Of a stretch of DNA of 64,000 nucleotides, positions 1 through 8,379 are shown piece by piece. Numbering within the stretch: the stretch's first letter is position 1; every line of letters begins with the position of its first letter. The position numbers and the translations under genes were made by a program. This stretch comes from Clostridium cuniculi (GTDB lineage: Bacteria > Bacillota > Clostridia > Clostridiales > Clostridiaceae), in the NCBI RefSeq assembly GCF_004353185.1, contig NZ_SMUS01000003.1, positions 102,833 to 166,832 of the forward strand, given 5' to 3'. Under the pieces are notes generated by a model, which made no database searches, was not told where the DNA came from, and saw only the letters and a list, made by a program, of their open reading frames with translations.

Positions 1-1
1 T

Positions 2-625
2 AAATATAAGAAGGATTCATTTTATGCTTATAAAGCTTGGTTATCAGATGAACCTTTTGTACACATCTGTGGTAAAAGATATGTTGATAGAGTAGAAGAA
101 ACTACAAAAGTTACGGTTTACTCAAATCAACCTGAAGTAGAATTATTTGCTAACGGTAAGAGCCTTGGTAAGAAAAGTTCACCTGAACACTTCTTCTATT
201 TTGAAGTACCTAATATAGGGGAAACAGCTTTAGTAGCTATAGCTGGAGAGTGTAAGGATGAGAGTTTCATTCGTAAAGTAGAAACCTTTAATGAAGAGTA
301 TCGTTTAAAAGAAAAGGGAGCAATTTTAAACTGGTTTGATGTTACTTCACCAGAAGGATATTTCTCTCTTAATGATAAAGTATCTAAAATTATGGACTCG
401 GAAGAAGCTGATAAAATATTCAGTGATTTTATCAATCCTTTAATGTCAGGTATGATGGGTGCTGAGAAAAAAGAAAGCAACGAACCAAATGCTATGATGA
501 AAATGCTTGGAAGTTTTACAGTTCTTAGACTTATAACTCTTCTTAGTGCAGCTGAAGTTAAAGTTACAAAGGAAGAACTACTTGATTTAAATTCAAAAAT
601 GAATAAAATAAAAAAAGAAGATTAA
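2..625 (+). CDS. Glycoside hydrolase family 2 beta-galactosidase, C-terminal part (partial)
   Basis: The reading frame is open from the window edge, so the start and the catalytic domain lie upstream. The visible 207 residues begin with a YKAW..SDEPFVHICGKRY stretch. It is followed by a beta-rich segment (KVTVYSNQPEVELFANGK) typical of the C-terminal immunoglobulin-like domain of GH2 beta-galactosidases, and then a helical tail with a Met-rich part. The full enzyme would remove terminal beta-galactose from glycans, which fits the mucin-directed GH101 enzyme at the other end of the window. Transcription ends at the hairpin just downstream. The family call rests on the SDEPFVHI and ANGKSLG patterns; the catalytic residues are not in view. 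Confidence 0.75.
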   Translation, partial: KYKKDSFYAYKAWLSDEPFVHICGKRYVDRVEETTKVTVYSNQPEVELFANGKSLGKKSSPEHFFYFEVPNIGETALVAIAGECKDESFIRKVETFNEEYRLKEKGAILNWFDVTSPEGYFSLNDKVSKIMDSEEADKIFSDFINPLMSGMMGAEKKESNEPNAMMKMLGSFTVLRLITLLSAAEVKVTKEELLDLNSKMNKIKKED

Positions 626-640
626 AATAATTAGATACAA

Positions 641-672
641 AAAGAAGAGTGAATGTACTCTTCTTTTTTTTG
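641..672 (+). terminator. Rho-independent terminator after the GH2 gene
   Basis: A 10-bp perfect stem (641-650 with 657-666) with a 6-nt loop runs into a long T tract. It lies 15 nt after the GH2 stop codon. The gene on the right is convergent, and the arms are A-rich on the other strand too, so it may act both ways. Confidence 0.85.
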
Positions 673-715
673 TTTAATTGTCATTCTAAAGTTTAATCAA
701 TAAACTTAAAAAATC

Positions 716-1591
716 CTATAATGTATGTGTACTATTTCTATGCTGTTGATGTTTAACATAATCAAAATTATCGATTGCATATTGTAGTTGATCTAACATT
801 TTTTGTTTGTTTTCTGGGAACTTTCCTTGAAGATATACTGTAGATGTATGATGAGAAAGTATATAAGTATCTGTATTTAAATGTTCTATAAAAGTTTTTA
901 ATTCAATTAATCTTTCTAATTCAGTTGAGTCATCAAATTCACCTATCTGTTTTGCTCTATATAAATCAGTATCAGGGAATAGAGTTAATCCGCCACTGCC
1001 GATATATGTAGGCTTAAGCTGATTATATATTTTAGCACTTTCTATTGCATGCTCTTTACTACGTTTAGAACCAGCAAGTCCATTAAGAAATGAAACAACA
1101 TATTTAATTTCTGCATCTTCTAATTTCTGGCATTGTTCTACTATATCTGCAGATGTTTGATTTTTATTTACCATTAATAAAGTTTCATCATCACCACTTT
1201 CTGGACCCATATATAAGTCAGTAATACCTAAACTACGTAATTCTTTTAATTGATCAATTGATTTATTCTTTATATTTGAAATACGAGCAAACATTGAAAT
1301 AGATTCACACTTAGGTAAATATTCTTTTATTTTTAAAATAATAGGTTTTAATTTTTCAAAGCTTAATACAAATGGATCAGCATTTAACAAATAAATTCTT
1401 TTTATATTTGGATTAGCATCTCTTAGTTCAGACAAATCTGCCTCAATTTCTTCCATAGGTGATACTTTGAACTGTACATCTTTATACATACTACAAAATT
1501 TACATTTATTATGTGAACAGCCAATCGTTATTTGTAGTAATGGTGTATATGCCTCATATGGAGGTCTATATATTGGTCCTGTATAATGCAT
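716..1591 (-). CDS. Radical SAM protein with CX4CX2C cluster motif
   Basis: The 291-residue protein carries C25, C30 and C33 in the order GCSHNKCKFC followed by SMYK. This is the Fe-S/SAM cluster site of radical SAM enzymes, but with four rather than the usual three residues between the first two cysteines. A later GPESGDDE segment (about residue 128) fits the SAM-binding beta strands. It resembles the YgiQ/COG1032-like group; the substrate is unknown. The start is supported by AGGAGAG seven bases upstream. It is transcribed away from the HxlR regulator at 1781 across a 189-bp region with two dyads, so the regulator probably controls it. Confidence 0.75.
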   Translation of the reverse strand: MHYTGPIYRPPYEAYTPLLQITIGCSHNKCKFCSMYKDVQFKVSPMEEIEADLSELRDANPNIKRIYLLNADPFVLSFEKLKPIILKIKEYLPKCESISMFARISNIKNKSIDQLKELRSLGITDLYMGPESGDDETLLMVNKNQTSADIVEQCQKLEDAEIKYVVSFLNGLAGSKRSKEHAIESAKIYNQLKPTYIGSGGLTLFPDTDLYRAKQIGEFDDSTELERLIELKTFIEHLNTDTYILSHHTSTVYLQGKFPENKQKMLDQLQYAIDNFDYVKHQQHRNSTHTL

Positions 1592-1654
1592 GATTATCTC
1601 TCCTAACTAAATTTTATTAATATCATTCATCGATATTATCATATACATAATTTT

Positions 1655-1701
1655 AGTACAAGTACTGATATTTTTAATAGGTACTACTAAAAAAGATAGT
1701 A
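1655..1701. promoter_or_regulatory. Two dyads in the radical SAM / hxlR divergent region
   Basis: A perfect 12-nt palindrome AGTACAAGTACT lies at 1655-1666, and TACTA-N7-TAGTA at 1685-1701. Both lie between the divergent starts and fit the ACT/AGT half-sites reported for HxlR-family operators. Binding by the neighbouring regulator is inferred from position and symmetry only. Confidence 0.45.
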
Positions 1702-1780
1702 TTTGAGTTTTTATTATAAATAATATAAAATCATTTGTAATCGTTAGATTAAATATATATTTTATATGAGGGGAATATTT

Positions 1781-2107
1781 ATGAAAAATAAAAAAGATGA
1801 ACAAGAGACAGGATGTGCTATAAATAAGCTTCAAAAATTAATAGGTGGTAAATGGAAAATTATAATTCTTTGGAAATTACATTGTAGTACAAAGAGATTT
1901 GGAGAATTATATAGAGAAATAGATAATATTACTGAATCAATGTTAACTAAGCAGTTACGTGAACTTGAAGCTGATGGTTTTGTAAAAAGATATGTATATC
2001 AAGAAGTACCTCCTAAAGTTGAATATTCTTTAGATGAACTTGGAAAGAAGTTTATTCCGATATTAGATGAATTATATGAGTGGAGTAAGGAGAATTTAAA
2101 AGATTAA
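1781..2107 (+). CDS. HxlR-family winged-helix regulator
   Basis: This 108-residue protein has the HxlR core: a lone Cys near the N-terminus (TGCAINKL), IGGKWKIIILWKL, FGELYREIDNITESMLTKQLRELE, and the wing YQEVPPKVEYSLDELG. The family senses electrophiles or oxidants through the N-terminal cysteine and represses adjacent genes. The start at 1781 is chosen because GAGGGGA lies seven bases upstream; an in-frame ATG at 1766 overlaps that site. It is divergent from the radical SAM gene, which is its most likely target together with itself. A second HxlR gene sits at 30670. Confidence 0.88.
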   Translation: MKNKKDEQETGCAINKLQKLIGGKWKIIILWKLHCSTKRFGELYREIDNITESMLTKQLRELEADGFVKRYVYQEVPPKVEYSLDELGKKFIPILDELYEWSKENLKD

Positions 2108-2173
2108 TAAAATAGAGGTATTGAATTAAACATAAAATTAGATAAAACATATACTTTATCCTTTATATTATTA

Positions 2174-2215
2174 AACCCAGTAAAAGAATAAATTTGATTT
2201 TGCTGGGTTATTTTG
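2174..2215 (+). terminator. Probable terminator after hxlR
   Basis: A 7-bp stem AACCCAG/CTGGGTT (2174-2180 and 2203-2209) encloses a 22-nt loop with further internal pairing and is followed by a T-rich run. The convergent AraC gene ends nearby. The loop is long, so confidence is moderate. Confidence 0.5.
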
Positions 2216-2254
2216 TTTGTAAATAGCATTTAGGAATAATAATAAAGTAGTATG

Positions 2255-3127
2255 TTATAATTTATTTTCATTAAGGGATGCAACATATTTTTTTGGAGAT
2301 AATCCAAACTCATCTTTAAAAGCTTTTATAAAATTTTGATAATTATTAAATCCACTATAAATATATGCAGAATTGATAGAAGCTCCATCATGTAAATGAA
2401 TTTTAGCAATAATTAGTCTTTTTTTCATAATATATTGATGAATAGTAAATCCAACATACTGTTTGAATTGACGGCTTAAGTGATATTTGCTTATATAAAA
2501 TTTTTTAGATAATGTGTCAAGAGATAAATCTTCACATAAATTTTCATTTATATATTGCAACACATCACTTATTTTGGAGTTATGTTCAATGTCGATATCA
2601 ATTTCTTTTGATGTATCAAAATATGCTCTATTTAGGTATATTAAAAGTTCTGTTATATAAACTTTTCTAAGAAGTTTATCACCATAATCATTGCTACTAC
2701 AAGCCTTTTCAAGTTTTTCATATATTTTATTAATAACATGAAAAAGATCAATATTTGGACGAAGAAGATTGTGATGGTGTTTTGATGAACTATCAAAACA
2801 AAGTGTAAGATCAGTTTCATTATTTTCAATGGTTTTCACAAAGCTTGGACTAATCCAAATAATAATTCGTTCATAGTTCATTCCATTTTCAATTATAGGT
2901 TTATGTAGCTCTTTATTATTAGTTAGAAGAATATCATTAGGTTTAAGGGTATATGTTTTCCCTTCAATAACATATTTTACTTTTCCAGAGATGAAAAAGA
3001 ATATTTCATAAAAGTCATGATTATGATATTCAACGTTTATAGGAACATTATCGGAATAATGAAAAAATTCAAAATCCTCTGAGTTCATTACTTGTCGTGA
3101 TGAAAATGTTGATATTTTTCTTTTCAT
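2255..3127 (-). CDS. AraC-family regulator with cupin sensor domain
   Basis: The N-terminal half is a cupin-like fold (HNHDFYEIFFFISGKVKYVIEGKTYTL then NDILLTNNKELHKP), which usually binds a sugar or other small ligand. The last 100 residues are the double helix-turn-helix of AraC proteins (LSLDTLSKKFYISKYHLSRQFK, then the SGFNNYQNFIKAFKDEFGLSPKKY signature). The start at 3127 follows GGGGAG at the right spacing; an upstream in-frame ATG at 3169 would add 14 hydrophobic residues ahead of this site and is rejected. A possible former target, now decayed, lies at 3429-3608 on the opposite strand. Confidence 0.88.
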   Translation of the reverse strand: MKRKISTFSSRQVMNSEDFEFFHYSDNVPINVEYHNHDFYEIFFFISGKVKYVIEGKTYTLKPNDILLTNNKELHKPIIENGMNYERIIIWISPSFVKTIENNETDLTLCFDSSSKHHHNLLRPNIDLFHVINKIYEKLEKACSSNDYGDKLLRKVYITELLIYLNRAYFDTSKEIDIDIEHNSKISDVLQYINENLCEDLSLDTLSKKFYISKYHLSRQFKQYVGFTIHQYIMKKRLIIAKIHLHDGASINSAYIYSGFNNYQNFIKAFKDEFGLSPKKYVASLNENKL

Positions 3128-3428
3128 TTTAAAACTCCCCAAAATTATTATAAATATACAATATAGCAATTTTTGTTATTTTTCAAGCAAGAAAAATAGT
3201 AAAAATTATAAATTGTTATATATAATGTAAATATCGAAGTAATTAACTAAGATTAAGCATAGCCTAAACAGTAGTAATAAGAAGTAGAAGAAAATAATTT
3301 TTTAGTCTATTATAAACATATACACGGGGTTTTATATATGATATTTACATTAATAAAAGTTGCTATGTGTTAGTTAAGTTTATCTATAAATATAGAAAGA
3401 AATATATTAAAAAGGGTTAAAAATTTAA
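3128..3428. other. Gene-free AT-rich region upstream of the AraC gene
   Basis: No open frame with a ribosome site is visible. The stretch is mostly A/T with scattered promoter-like hexamers and probably holds the AraC gene promoter. No strong hairpin or repeat was seen. Confidence 0.4.
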
Positions 3429-3608
3429 TTTGCTATAACTTTCAAGCTAAATAGAAGTACTCATCAAATATTAGTAGATGAAATTGATAGTTTAAAAGCT
3501 GGTGGTTCAAAAGATGATGTTGATCCAGAAACAAAAGCAATTGTTGAAAATCTTACTGGATATAAATATGAAAAAGTTTGGAAGGAAGTTGTTGTTGCAA
3601 ATCATTAG
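3429..3608 (+). pseudogene. C-terminal remnant of an unidentified gene
   Basis: A 59-codon open stretch ends at a TAG at 3606. Its composition is coding-like (for example DEIDSLKAGG and YEKVWKEVVVANH), but it has no start codon, no ribosome site, and an in-frame stop at 3426 just before it. It looks like the tail of a gene whose front was deleted. I do not recognise the family. It sits immediately upstream of the HIT gene and divergent from the AraC gene, so it may be the end of the sugar-related gene once controlled by AraC. Confidence 0.5.
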
Positions 3609-3657
3609 ATAGAAATTCAACAAATAAATTTAAATGAATAATTAGGAGGATAAGTAT

Positions 3658-4080
3658 ATGGATTTTGATAAAAATTGTTTTTATTGCTCAAAGAGTAAAG
3701 AACTTGATGATTTAATGATTAAAATATGTGATTTAGAGGTATCAACAGTATATTTATTTAAAGAACAAACTTATAAAGGAAGATGTAATGTAGCTTTCAA
3801 GGGACATAAAAGTGAAATTACAGATTTAACTGAAGAAGAAGCAACAGCATTTATGAATGATGTCAGAAAAGTTGCGAAAGCAATTCAAAAAGCTTTTAAG
3901 CCAGATAAAATAAATTATGGAGCATTTGCAGATACAATGAAACATCTTCATTTTCATGTAGTTCCTAAGTATGTAGATGGACCTGCTTGGGGAAAAATGT
4001 TTGAAATGAATCCAGGTAAAGTATTATTAAGTGATGAAGAATACAATGAATTAATAACTAAGATAAAAGGATGCTTCTAG
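3658..4080 (+). CDS. HIT-family nucleotide-binding protein
   Basis: The 140-residue protein carries the histidine triad H96-L-H98-F-H100-V-V near its end, the catalytic motif of HIT hydrolases/transferases that act on nucleotidyl phosphates. An N-terminal C7-x2-C10 pair is probably a zinc site, as in bacterial HIT proteins. It has the usual family length. A clear GGAGG precedes the ATG. It stands alone, with a strong terminator behind it and a decayed gene in front. The precise substrate is not visible from the sequence. Confidence 0.88.
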   Translation: MDFDKNCFYCSKSKELDDLMIKICDLEVSTVYLFKEQTYKGRCNVAFKGHKSEITDLTEEEATAFMNDVRKVAKAIQKAFKPDKINYGAFADTMKHLHFHVVPKYVDGPAWGKMFEMNPGKVLLSDEEYNELITKIKGCF

Positions 4081-4113
4081 TCAAAGTTTACGTAATTTTT
4101 GAATATATAATTT

Positions 4114-4158
4114 AATCCTCGGCAATACATAAATGTGTTGCCGAGGATTTTTGTATTT
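4114..4158 (+). terminator. Rho-independent terminator after the HIT gene
   Basis: A 12-bp stem (4114-4125 with 4138-4149) contains CCTCGGCAA/TTGCCGAGG and is capped by a second ACAT/ATGT pairing. A T-rich run follows. It is one of the strongest terminators in the window. Confidence 0.9.
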
Positions 4159-4237
4159 TTCATTTAGAGATACTAAGTTAATTTTATTCGTATCGATTTT
4201 CTTTACCATTGAACTATAAAAAAAGGTTAAATGATAT

Positions 4238-4269
4238 AATGGTTCTAATGTATAAATTATTAAACCATT
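4238..4269. promoter_or_regulatory. Inverted repeat over the -10 region of the lactonase operon
   Basis: AATGGTT (4238-4244) and AACCATT (4263-4269) form an inverted repeat that begins inside a TGATATAAT extended -10 element. Its position would let the ArsR protein of this operon repress its own transcript. The operator role is inferred. Confidence 0.4.
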
Positions 4270-4309
4270 TAAAAGTACTTTTAATATATTTACAAAGGAG
4301 AAAGTAACT

Positions 4310-5131
4310 ATGAAAAATAAAATTAAACTTCATATACTAAATTGTGGTGAAGTTGGAGTTGATCCAGCAGTACCATTTAGAGATGTATCTAAAAATCCTA
4401 TAGCATATACAGGCATAGGAAGAAGTAAAAAAATAAGAATATGGTTACCTGTTACAGCTTATTTAATAGAGCATCCAAAAGGCAATATATTAATAGATAC
4501 TGGATGGCATACTGATGTTAGGAGTAACCCTATAAAACATTTATCAGCACCATTATATATGGCAAGTAAGCCTAAATTACCAGAAGGTAAAGCTATAAAT
4601 GAGCAGCTAAAAAATCTTAATATAGAAACTAAAGATTTAGATTATGTATTTCTTACTCATATGGATTGTGATCATGCAAGTGGTCTTAAATTAGTGAAAG
4701 ATGCTAAAAAAATAATGATTTCAGAAGAGGAATTTAAAGCAATAAATAAAGGAAATGTAAGATATGCTAAGAGATTTTGGAGTGGAGTAAATATAGAAAG
4801 TTTTAAAATGGAAGAATCTGAATATGGTCCATTTAATAGAGCATATGATGTTTATGGAGATGGAACAGTATTATTAATAGATGCAAAAGGACATACAAAA
4901 GGAAATATTGTAGTTATGGTAAAAAACAATAATAAATTTGCTTTAATTACGGGAGATTGTGGATATGCTAAGGATTCATGGGAAAGTTTAAGGATGCCAG
5001 GACCATTAGTTAATAAAGAAGATATGATTAAATCATTAGAGTGGATTAGGAATATGGTGCATAAAAAAGAGTGCGTAGGAGTGTTCGCCACTCATGATCC
5101 AGAAGTAAAGGAAAGTTTAATAACTTTATAA
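4310..5131 (+). CDS. MBL-fold hydrolase, N-acyl-homoserine-lactonase-like
   Basis: The 273-residue protein shows the metallo-beta-lactamase order: LIDTGWHTD (about 61-69), THMDCDHASGL (116-126), GHTKGNI (about 195), and a final THDPEV. It fits the AiiA/AttM lactonase-like branch by length and by the TGWHTD element. The metal motif reads H117-M-D119-C-D121-H122, so the second histidine of the usual HxHxDH is an aspartate. That variant may alter metal use or specificity, and lactone hydrolysis is therefore only a guess. It is the first gene of a tight operon with an ArsR regulator and a nitroreductase. Confidence 0.75.
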   Translation: MKNKIKLHILNCGEVGVDPAVPFRDVSKNPIAYTGIGRSKKIRIWLPVTAYLIEHPKGNILIDTGWHTDVRSNPIKHLSAPLYMASKPKLPEGKAINEQLKNLNIETKDLDYVFLTHMDCDHASGLKLVKDAKKIMISEEEFKAINKGNVRYAKRFWSGVNIESFKMEESEYGPFNRAYDVYGDGTVLLIDAKGHTKGNIVVMVKNNNKFALITGDCGYAKDSWESLRMPGPLVNKEDMIKSLEWIRNMVHKKECVGVFATHDPEVKESLITL

Positions 5132-5160
5132 AAAATGATATACAAAAAGGAGAATTTTAG

Positions 5161-5553
5161 ATGGAAAAATGTTATGAAAGAAGACTTGAACTTGCTAAAG
5201 AATTAAAAGCTTGTAAAAAGGCTTTTATAGCTTTGGGTGATGAAACAAGGCAAAGAATTATAATAGTATTACTTGAAAGCAAGGTGCATGGAATTCGAGT
5301 TGGTGAAATAACAGAGAAAACCCATCTTTCAAGACCAGCTGTATCACACCATTTAAGAATACTTAAAGAAGCTGGAATCATAAACATGTATAGAGAAGGT
5401 ACAAAAAACTATTATTATGCAAGTGCTGATGAAACTGTATGGAAACAGTTGGCTAATTTAATGAATAGAATAAATGAAATAATTGATGAAATGTCAGAAA
5501 AAGAATGTTCTAAAAGTGAGATAGAAATAGAATCTAATAAAGATTTTATATAA
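5161..5553 (+). CDS. ArsR-family winged-helix repressor
   Basis: This 130-residue protein has the ArsR helix-turn-helix: ALGDETRQRIIIVLLES, GEITEKTHLSRPAVSHHLRILKEAGII, then a beta wing with REGTKNYYY. The canonical ELCVCDL metal-binding element is absent. Extra cysteines lie near the N-terminus (C4, C18) and at the C-terminus, so it may sense something other than arsenic. It starts 29 bases after the MBL hydrolase with its own AAGGAG, and 27 bases before the nitroreductase. It probably regulates this operon. Confidence 0.88.
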   Translation: MEKCYERRLELAKELKACKKAFIALGDETRQRIIIVLLESKVHGIRVGEITEKTHLSRPAVSHHLRILKEAGIINMYREGTKNYYYASADETVWKQLANLMNRINEIIDEMSEKECSKSEIEIESNKDFI

Positions 5554-5580
5554 AGAATATAAATAGTGGAGGAATTAAAA

Positions 5581-6249
5581 ATGGGAATTTTTGAAGTAAT
5601 GGAAAAGCGTCATTCTGTTCGTAGATATACTGATAAAAAAATTGATGAAAACACAAAAAATGAATTATTAAAAGTTATTAAAGAATGTAACAGTGAGAGT
5701 GGATTAAATATTCAATTATGTACAGAAGAACCTAAGGCTTTTGACAGTTTTATGGCTCACTATGGAAAATTTAATAATGTAAAAAATTATATTGCTATAG
5801 TAGGTAAGAAGAGTGATGATTTTCAAGAAAAGTGTGGATATTATGGTGAGAAGGTAGTTCTAAAAGCAGCAGAATTAGGATTAAATACATGTTGGGTAGC
5901 ACTTACTTTTAGTAAAGGCAATACTGTTTGTAAAATTGAAAAAGGAGAAAAACTATGCTGTGTAATAGCATTAGGTTATGGAGAAACTCAAGGGGTTGCC
6001 CACAAGAGTAAATCTATAGAGGAGCTTTCTAAAGTAGATGGAGTAATGCCAGATTGGTTTAAAAAAGGTATGGAGGCAGCATGTTTAGCACCTACAGCTA
6101 TGAATCAACAAAAGTTTTTAATTACTTTAGAAGGAAATGAAGTAAGAGCTAAAGCATTAACAGCATTTTATAGCAAGTTAGATTTAGGAATTGTTAAGTA
6201 TCATTTTGAGTTAGGTGCAGGTAAAGAAAATTTTAAATGGGTTAAGTAG
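5581..6249 (+). CDS. Nitroreductase-family flavoprotein
   Basis: The N-terminus (MEKRHSVRRYTDKKI) is the FMN-phosphate-binding start of nitroreductases. AAELGLNTCWVAL and ALGYGE at the middle and LAPTAMNQQKF near residue 180 fit the split nitroreductase group (TM1586-like) of about 220 residues. It probably reduces nitro compounds, quinones or flavins with NAD(P)H. The start is the ATG at 5581 after GGAGG; an in-frame GTG at 5566 overlaps that site and is rejected. It is the last gene of the lactonase-ArsR operon and is closed by a terminator. Confidence 0.85.
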   Translation: MGIFEVMEKRHSVRRYTDKKIDENTKNELLKVIKECNSESGLNIQLCTEEPKAFDSFMAHYGKFNNVKNYIAIVGKKSDDFQEKCGYYGEKVVLKAAELGLNTCWVALTFSKGNTVCKIEKGEKLCCVIALGYGETQGVAHKSKSIEELSKVDGVMPDWFKKGMEAACLAPTAMNQQKFLITLEGNEVRAKALTAFYSKLDLGIVKYHFELGAGKENFKWVK

Positions 6250-6272
6250 ATAATTAAAGTAAAAGTTTGTTT

Positions 6273-6304
6273 AGAGGACTAATTAAAATTAGTTCTCTTT
6301 TTTT
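6273..6304 (+). terminator. Rho-independent terminator after the nitroreductase
   Basis: A 12-bp stem with one G-T pair (6273-6284 with 6287-6298) is followed by seven T. The arm sequence is nearly the same as the terminator at 9175, suggesting a duplicated element. Confidence 0.88.
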
Positions 6305-6430
6305 ATGAAGTTTTCTGATTTAAATCAGTATTAATCAAAGATAATAAAGAAGTGAAAAACTTACAATATATCCCAAATGATAAAGATGATGTATAATAAG
6401 AGTATAGTAAGTAAATTAGGGGGAGAAAAA

Positions 6431-7693
6431 ATGATTAAAAGATATATAAATGCTTTTAAAAATAAACCTGTAATAACTGCATTAAGTAGTAGTATTGTTA
6501 TTGGCTATGGTATTTGTTTACTATATATTATTTTAATATCAAACAATCTTAGCTTATATGAAATTCTTCAAACTATGTTTTCTATATTGATGATTGGAAT
6601 TTTAGTAGGTGGATTTTCAGTATTTCCAGTATTATTATCAATACTTAATTTAATATATTTATTTAACTTGAAAAAAGATGAAGAAATTAAAAGGGAAGAA
6701 ATTAAAGTAGAAGTTACTACCATGGTAATAGGAAGCTGTTTTATGTTTATATATTTAGCTAGTGGATTACCCAATATAACATATAAAGATTGGGATGAAA
6801 GTATATTTCACTTTGAAATTCATACACCTATTGCAACAGAAATGATGTTAACCATATGTATCTTTATATTAGTTGCTATATTAGGATACTTAGTATTAAG
6901 ATTTACAAAAATAAATAAGCTACCACCTTTAGTTCTAGTATTATCAATGTCGGCTTTATATATTGGAATAATTGTAGCTGGACTGTGGATATGTCAAGTA
7001 TTTAAGATTAATACTTTAAATTTAATACTTATATTACTTCCACTGAACATTATAGTAATATTTATTAAAGTTATAAAAGATATAGTTATTAAATGGAATT
7101 CAGAATACAAGGATAAGGAAAGGGGTTTAAAGGATAATAAATTAATTAACTTATGTAATAAAATATTAAATAATGCACTAAACTGGCCATGGTTAGCACT
7201 TATTTTTATGGTGCCATTGCTTGGAATATTAATTGGAATATTAGTATTGTTTGGCCAAGCACCTGATAGTATAATAAAAGCATTTACTGAAACTGCAGAG
7301 TGGAATTTGTCTACAAAGATACCAGCTGAAAATCTTGAATATGATGGACATTATTTATGCACTGTGGCAGCAGGAGGTCATGAAGAAATTGTAAAACCAA
7401 TAAGGCTTGGAAGAAGGGGTGGAAAGTATATTGTAGTAAACAGACAGTTATGTATTGCAAATGCCTTTGAGCAGATAATTGAGGAGAAAACTCCTAAGTT
7501 TCATTATGTAGTAAGAAGCTTTTATGATAAGTATGGATATCCAGTTGCAAAGCATATAAATTCTAAATATACAGCTGATTTTGTATACTTTTTAATGAAA
7601 CCTCTTGAATGGATTTTTTTAATAGTAATTTATTTATTTGATAATAAACCGGAAAATCGTATAGCAATTCAGTATTTATCTAAGAAAAAATAA
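6431..7693 (+). CDS. Multi-pass membrane protein of unknown function (DUF6688-like)
   Basis: About 420 residues with six or seven hydrophobic segments in the first two thirds. A conserved-looking soluble block follows (GHYLCTVAAGGHEEIVKPIRLGRRGGKYIVVNRQL, given here as consecutive short motifs GHYLCTVAAGG, IRLGRRGG and VNRQL), then a final membrane segment. The block resembles what I recall of the DUF6688 family, whose role is unknown. The start at 6431 has AGGGGGAG upstream; an earlier in-frame ATG at 6377 overlaps and lacks a site. It is monocistronic and convergent with the thioredoxin-like gene. Confidence 0.65.
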   Translation: MIKRYINAFKNKPVITALSSSIVIGYGICLLYIILISNNLSLYEILQTMFSILMIGILVGGFSVFPVLLSILNLIYLFNLKKDEEIKREEIKVEVTTMVIGSCFMFIYLASGLPNITYKDWDESIFHFEIHTPIATEMMLTICIFILVAILGYLVLRFTKINKLPPLVLVLSMSALYIGIIVAGLWICQVFKINTLNLILILLPLNIIVIFIKVIKDIVIKWNSEYKDKERGLKDNKLINLCNKILNNALNWPWLALIFMVPLLGILIGILVLFGQAPDSIIKAFTETAEWNLSTKIPAENLEYDGHYLCTVAAGGHEEIVKPIRLGRRGGKYIVVNRQLCIANAFEQIIEEKTPKFHYVVRSFYDKYGYPVAKHINSKYTADFVYFLMKPLEWIFLIVIYLFDNKPENRIAIQYLSKKK

Positions 7694-7708
7694 TAAATTA
7701 AATAAAAG

Positions 7709-7740
7709 AGAGCTTCATAGATTTGAAGCTCTTAATCTTT
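7709..7740. terminator. Bidirectional terminator between convergent genes
   Basis: A 9-bp stem AGAGCTTCA/TGAAGCTCT (7709-7717, 7724-7732) lies between the ends of the membrane-protein gene and the thioredoxin-like gene. T-rich runs follow on both strands; the minus-strand run is better. Confidence 0.7.
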
Positions 7741-7771
7741 TAACATAAATAATAACTCATCAAGTTCTGAA

Positions 7772-8122
7772 TTATTTTATCATTTCTAAAATTTCATCTT
7801 CAGGAGTTGAAGAATCACAACGAACTTCAATTTCTCCATTCTTACGAACAATAAAACTAGGAACAGTTACAATATTATATTTTTCTCTAAATGAATTAAG
7901 TTCATTATCAGAAAAATTATTGCTATCTACATAATAAATAGTTGTATTAATTTCACTAACTAATCCACTAAGTTTTTTAGCAAATTTACGACAGTATGGG
8001 CATGTTTCTCTACCAATATATACAACAGTTAAATCTTCATTAGATAATAATTTATCTGCTTCCTCAGAAAGAATTTTTGTAAATAAGCTTACATCTTCTT
8101 TATAGCTATATTCTTCAGTCAT
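7772..8122 (-). CDS. Thioredoxin-fold protein, PedC/BrcD-like
   Basis: The 116-residue protein has VVYIGRETCPYCRKFAKKL with the redox pair C41-P-Y-C44, and the cis-proline element VPSFIV near residue 89, so it is a thioredoxin fold. The IGRETCPYCRKFAKKLSG context matches the bacteriocin-transport-accessory-protein subfamily, whose members are small cytoplasmic disulfide oxidoreductases. No bacteriocin gene was seen nearby, so a general thiol-redox role is as likely. The start has GGAGG upstream. It is monocistronic and ends at the shared terminator. Confidence 0.8.
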   Translation of the reverse strand: MTEEYSYKEDVSLFTKILSEEADKLLSNEDLTVVYIGRETCPYCRKFAKKLSGLVSEINTTIYYVDSNNFSDNELNSFREKYNIVTVPSFIVRKNGEIEVRCDSSTPEDEILEMIK

Positions 8123-8379
8123 TTTATTTCCTCCTATTATGTTTTTTAGAATAGTATATCAAAGCTGTATAATTTCATCAAATTAAGCAATTATTTTTAA
8201 AAGTAAGATTGCTATATTGAAATTAATATTTCATAATAATAATTTAAAAATTATGAAAAGTAGATAGGTAAAAGATAAATGAAAAAGAAATTTGTTAAAT
8301 TATATAGATTGAAGTTTATAGATTAAGATTATATAATTGTTAATGTTTAAAAGTAATATATGGTATATGGAGGTATATG
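8123..8379. other. Intergenic promoter region, thioredoxin-like / AIM24
   Basis: Divergent starts are separated by about 260 bases of A/T-rich DNA. It presumably holds both promoters. No coding remnant or clear dyad was seen. Confidence 0.35.

Noticed and set aside
1607..1834. 75-codon minus-strand frame over the radical SAM/hxlR region
   Set aside because: It overlaps the divergent promoters and the start of hxlR, has no ribosome site and has a random A/T-type composition.
7772..8122. Bacteriocin cluster around the PedC-like protein
   Set aside because: No precursor peptide with a double-glycine leader, immunity gene or ABC exporter was seen nearby.
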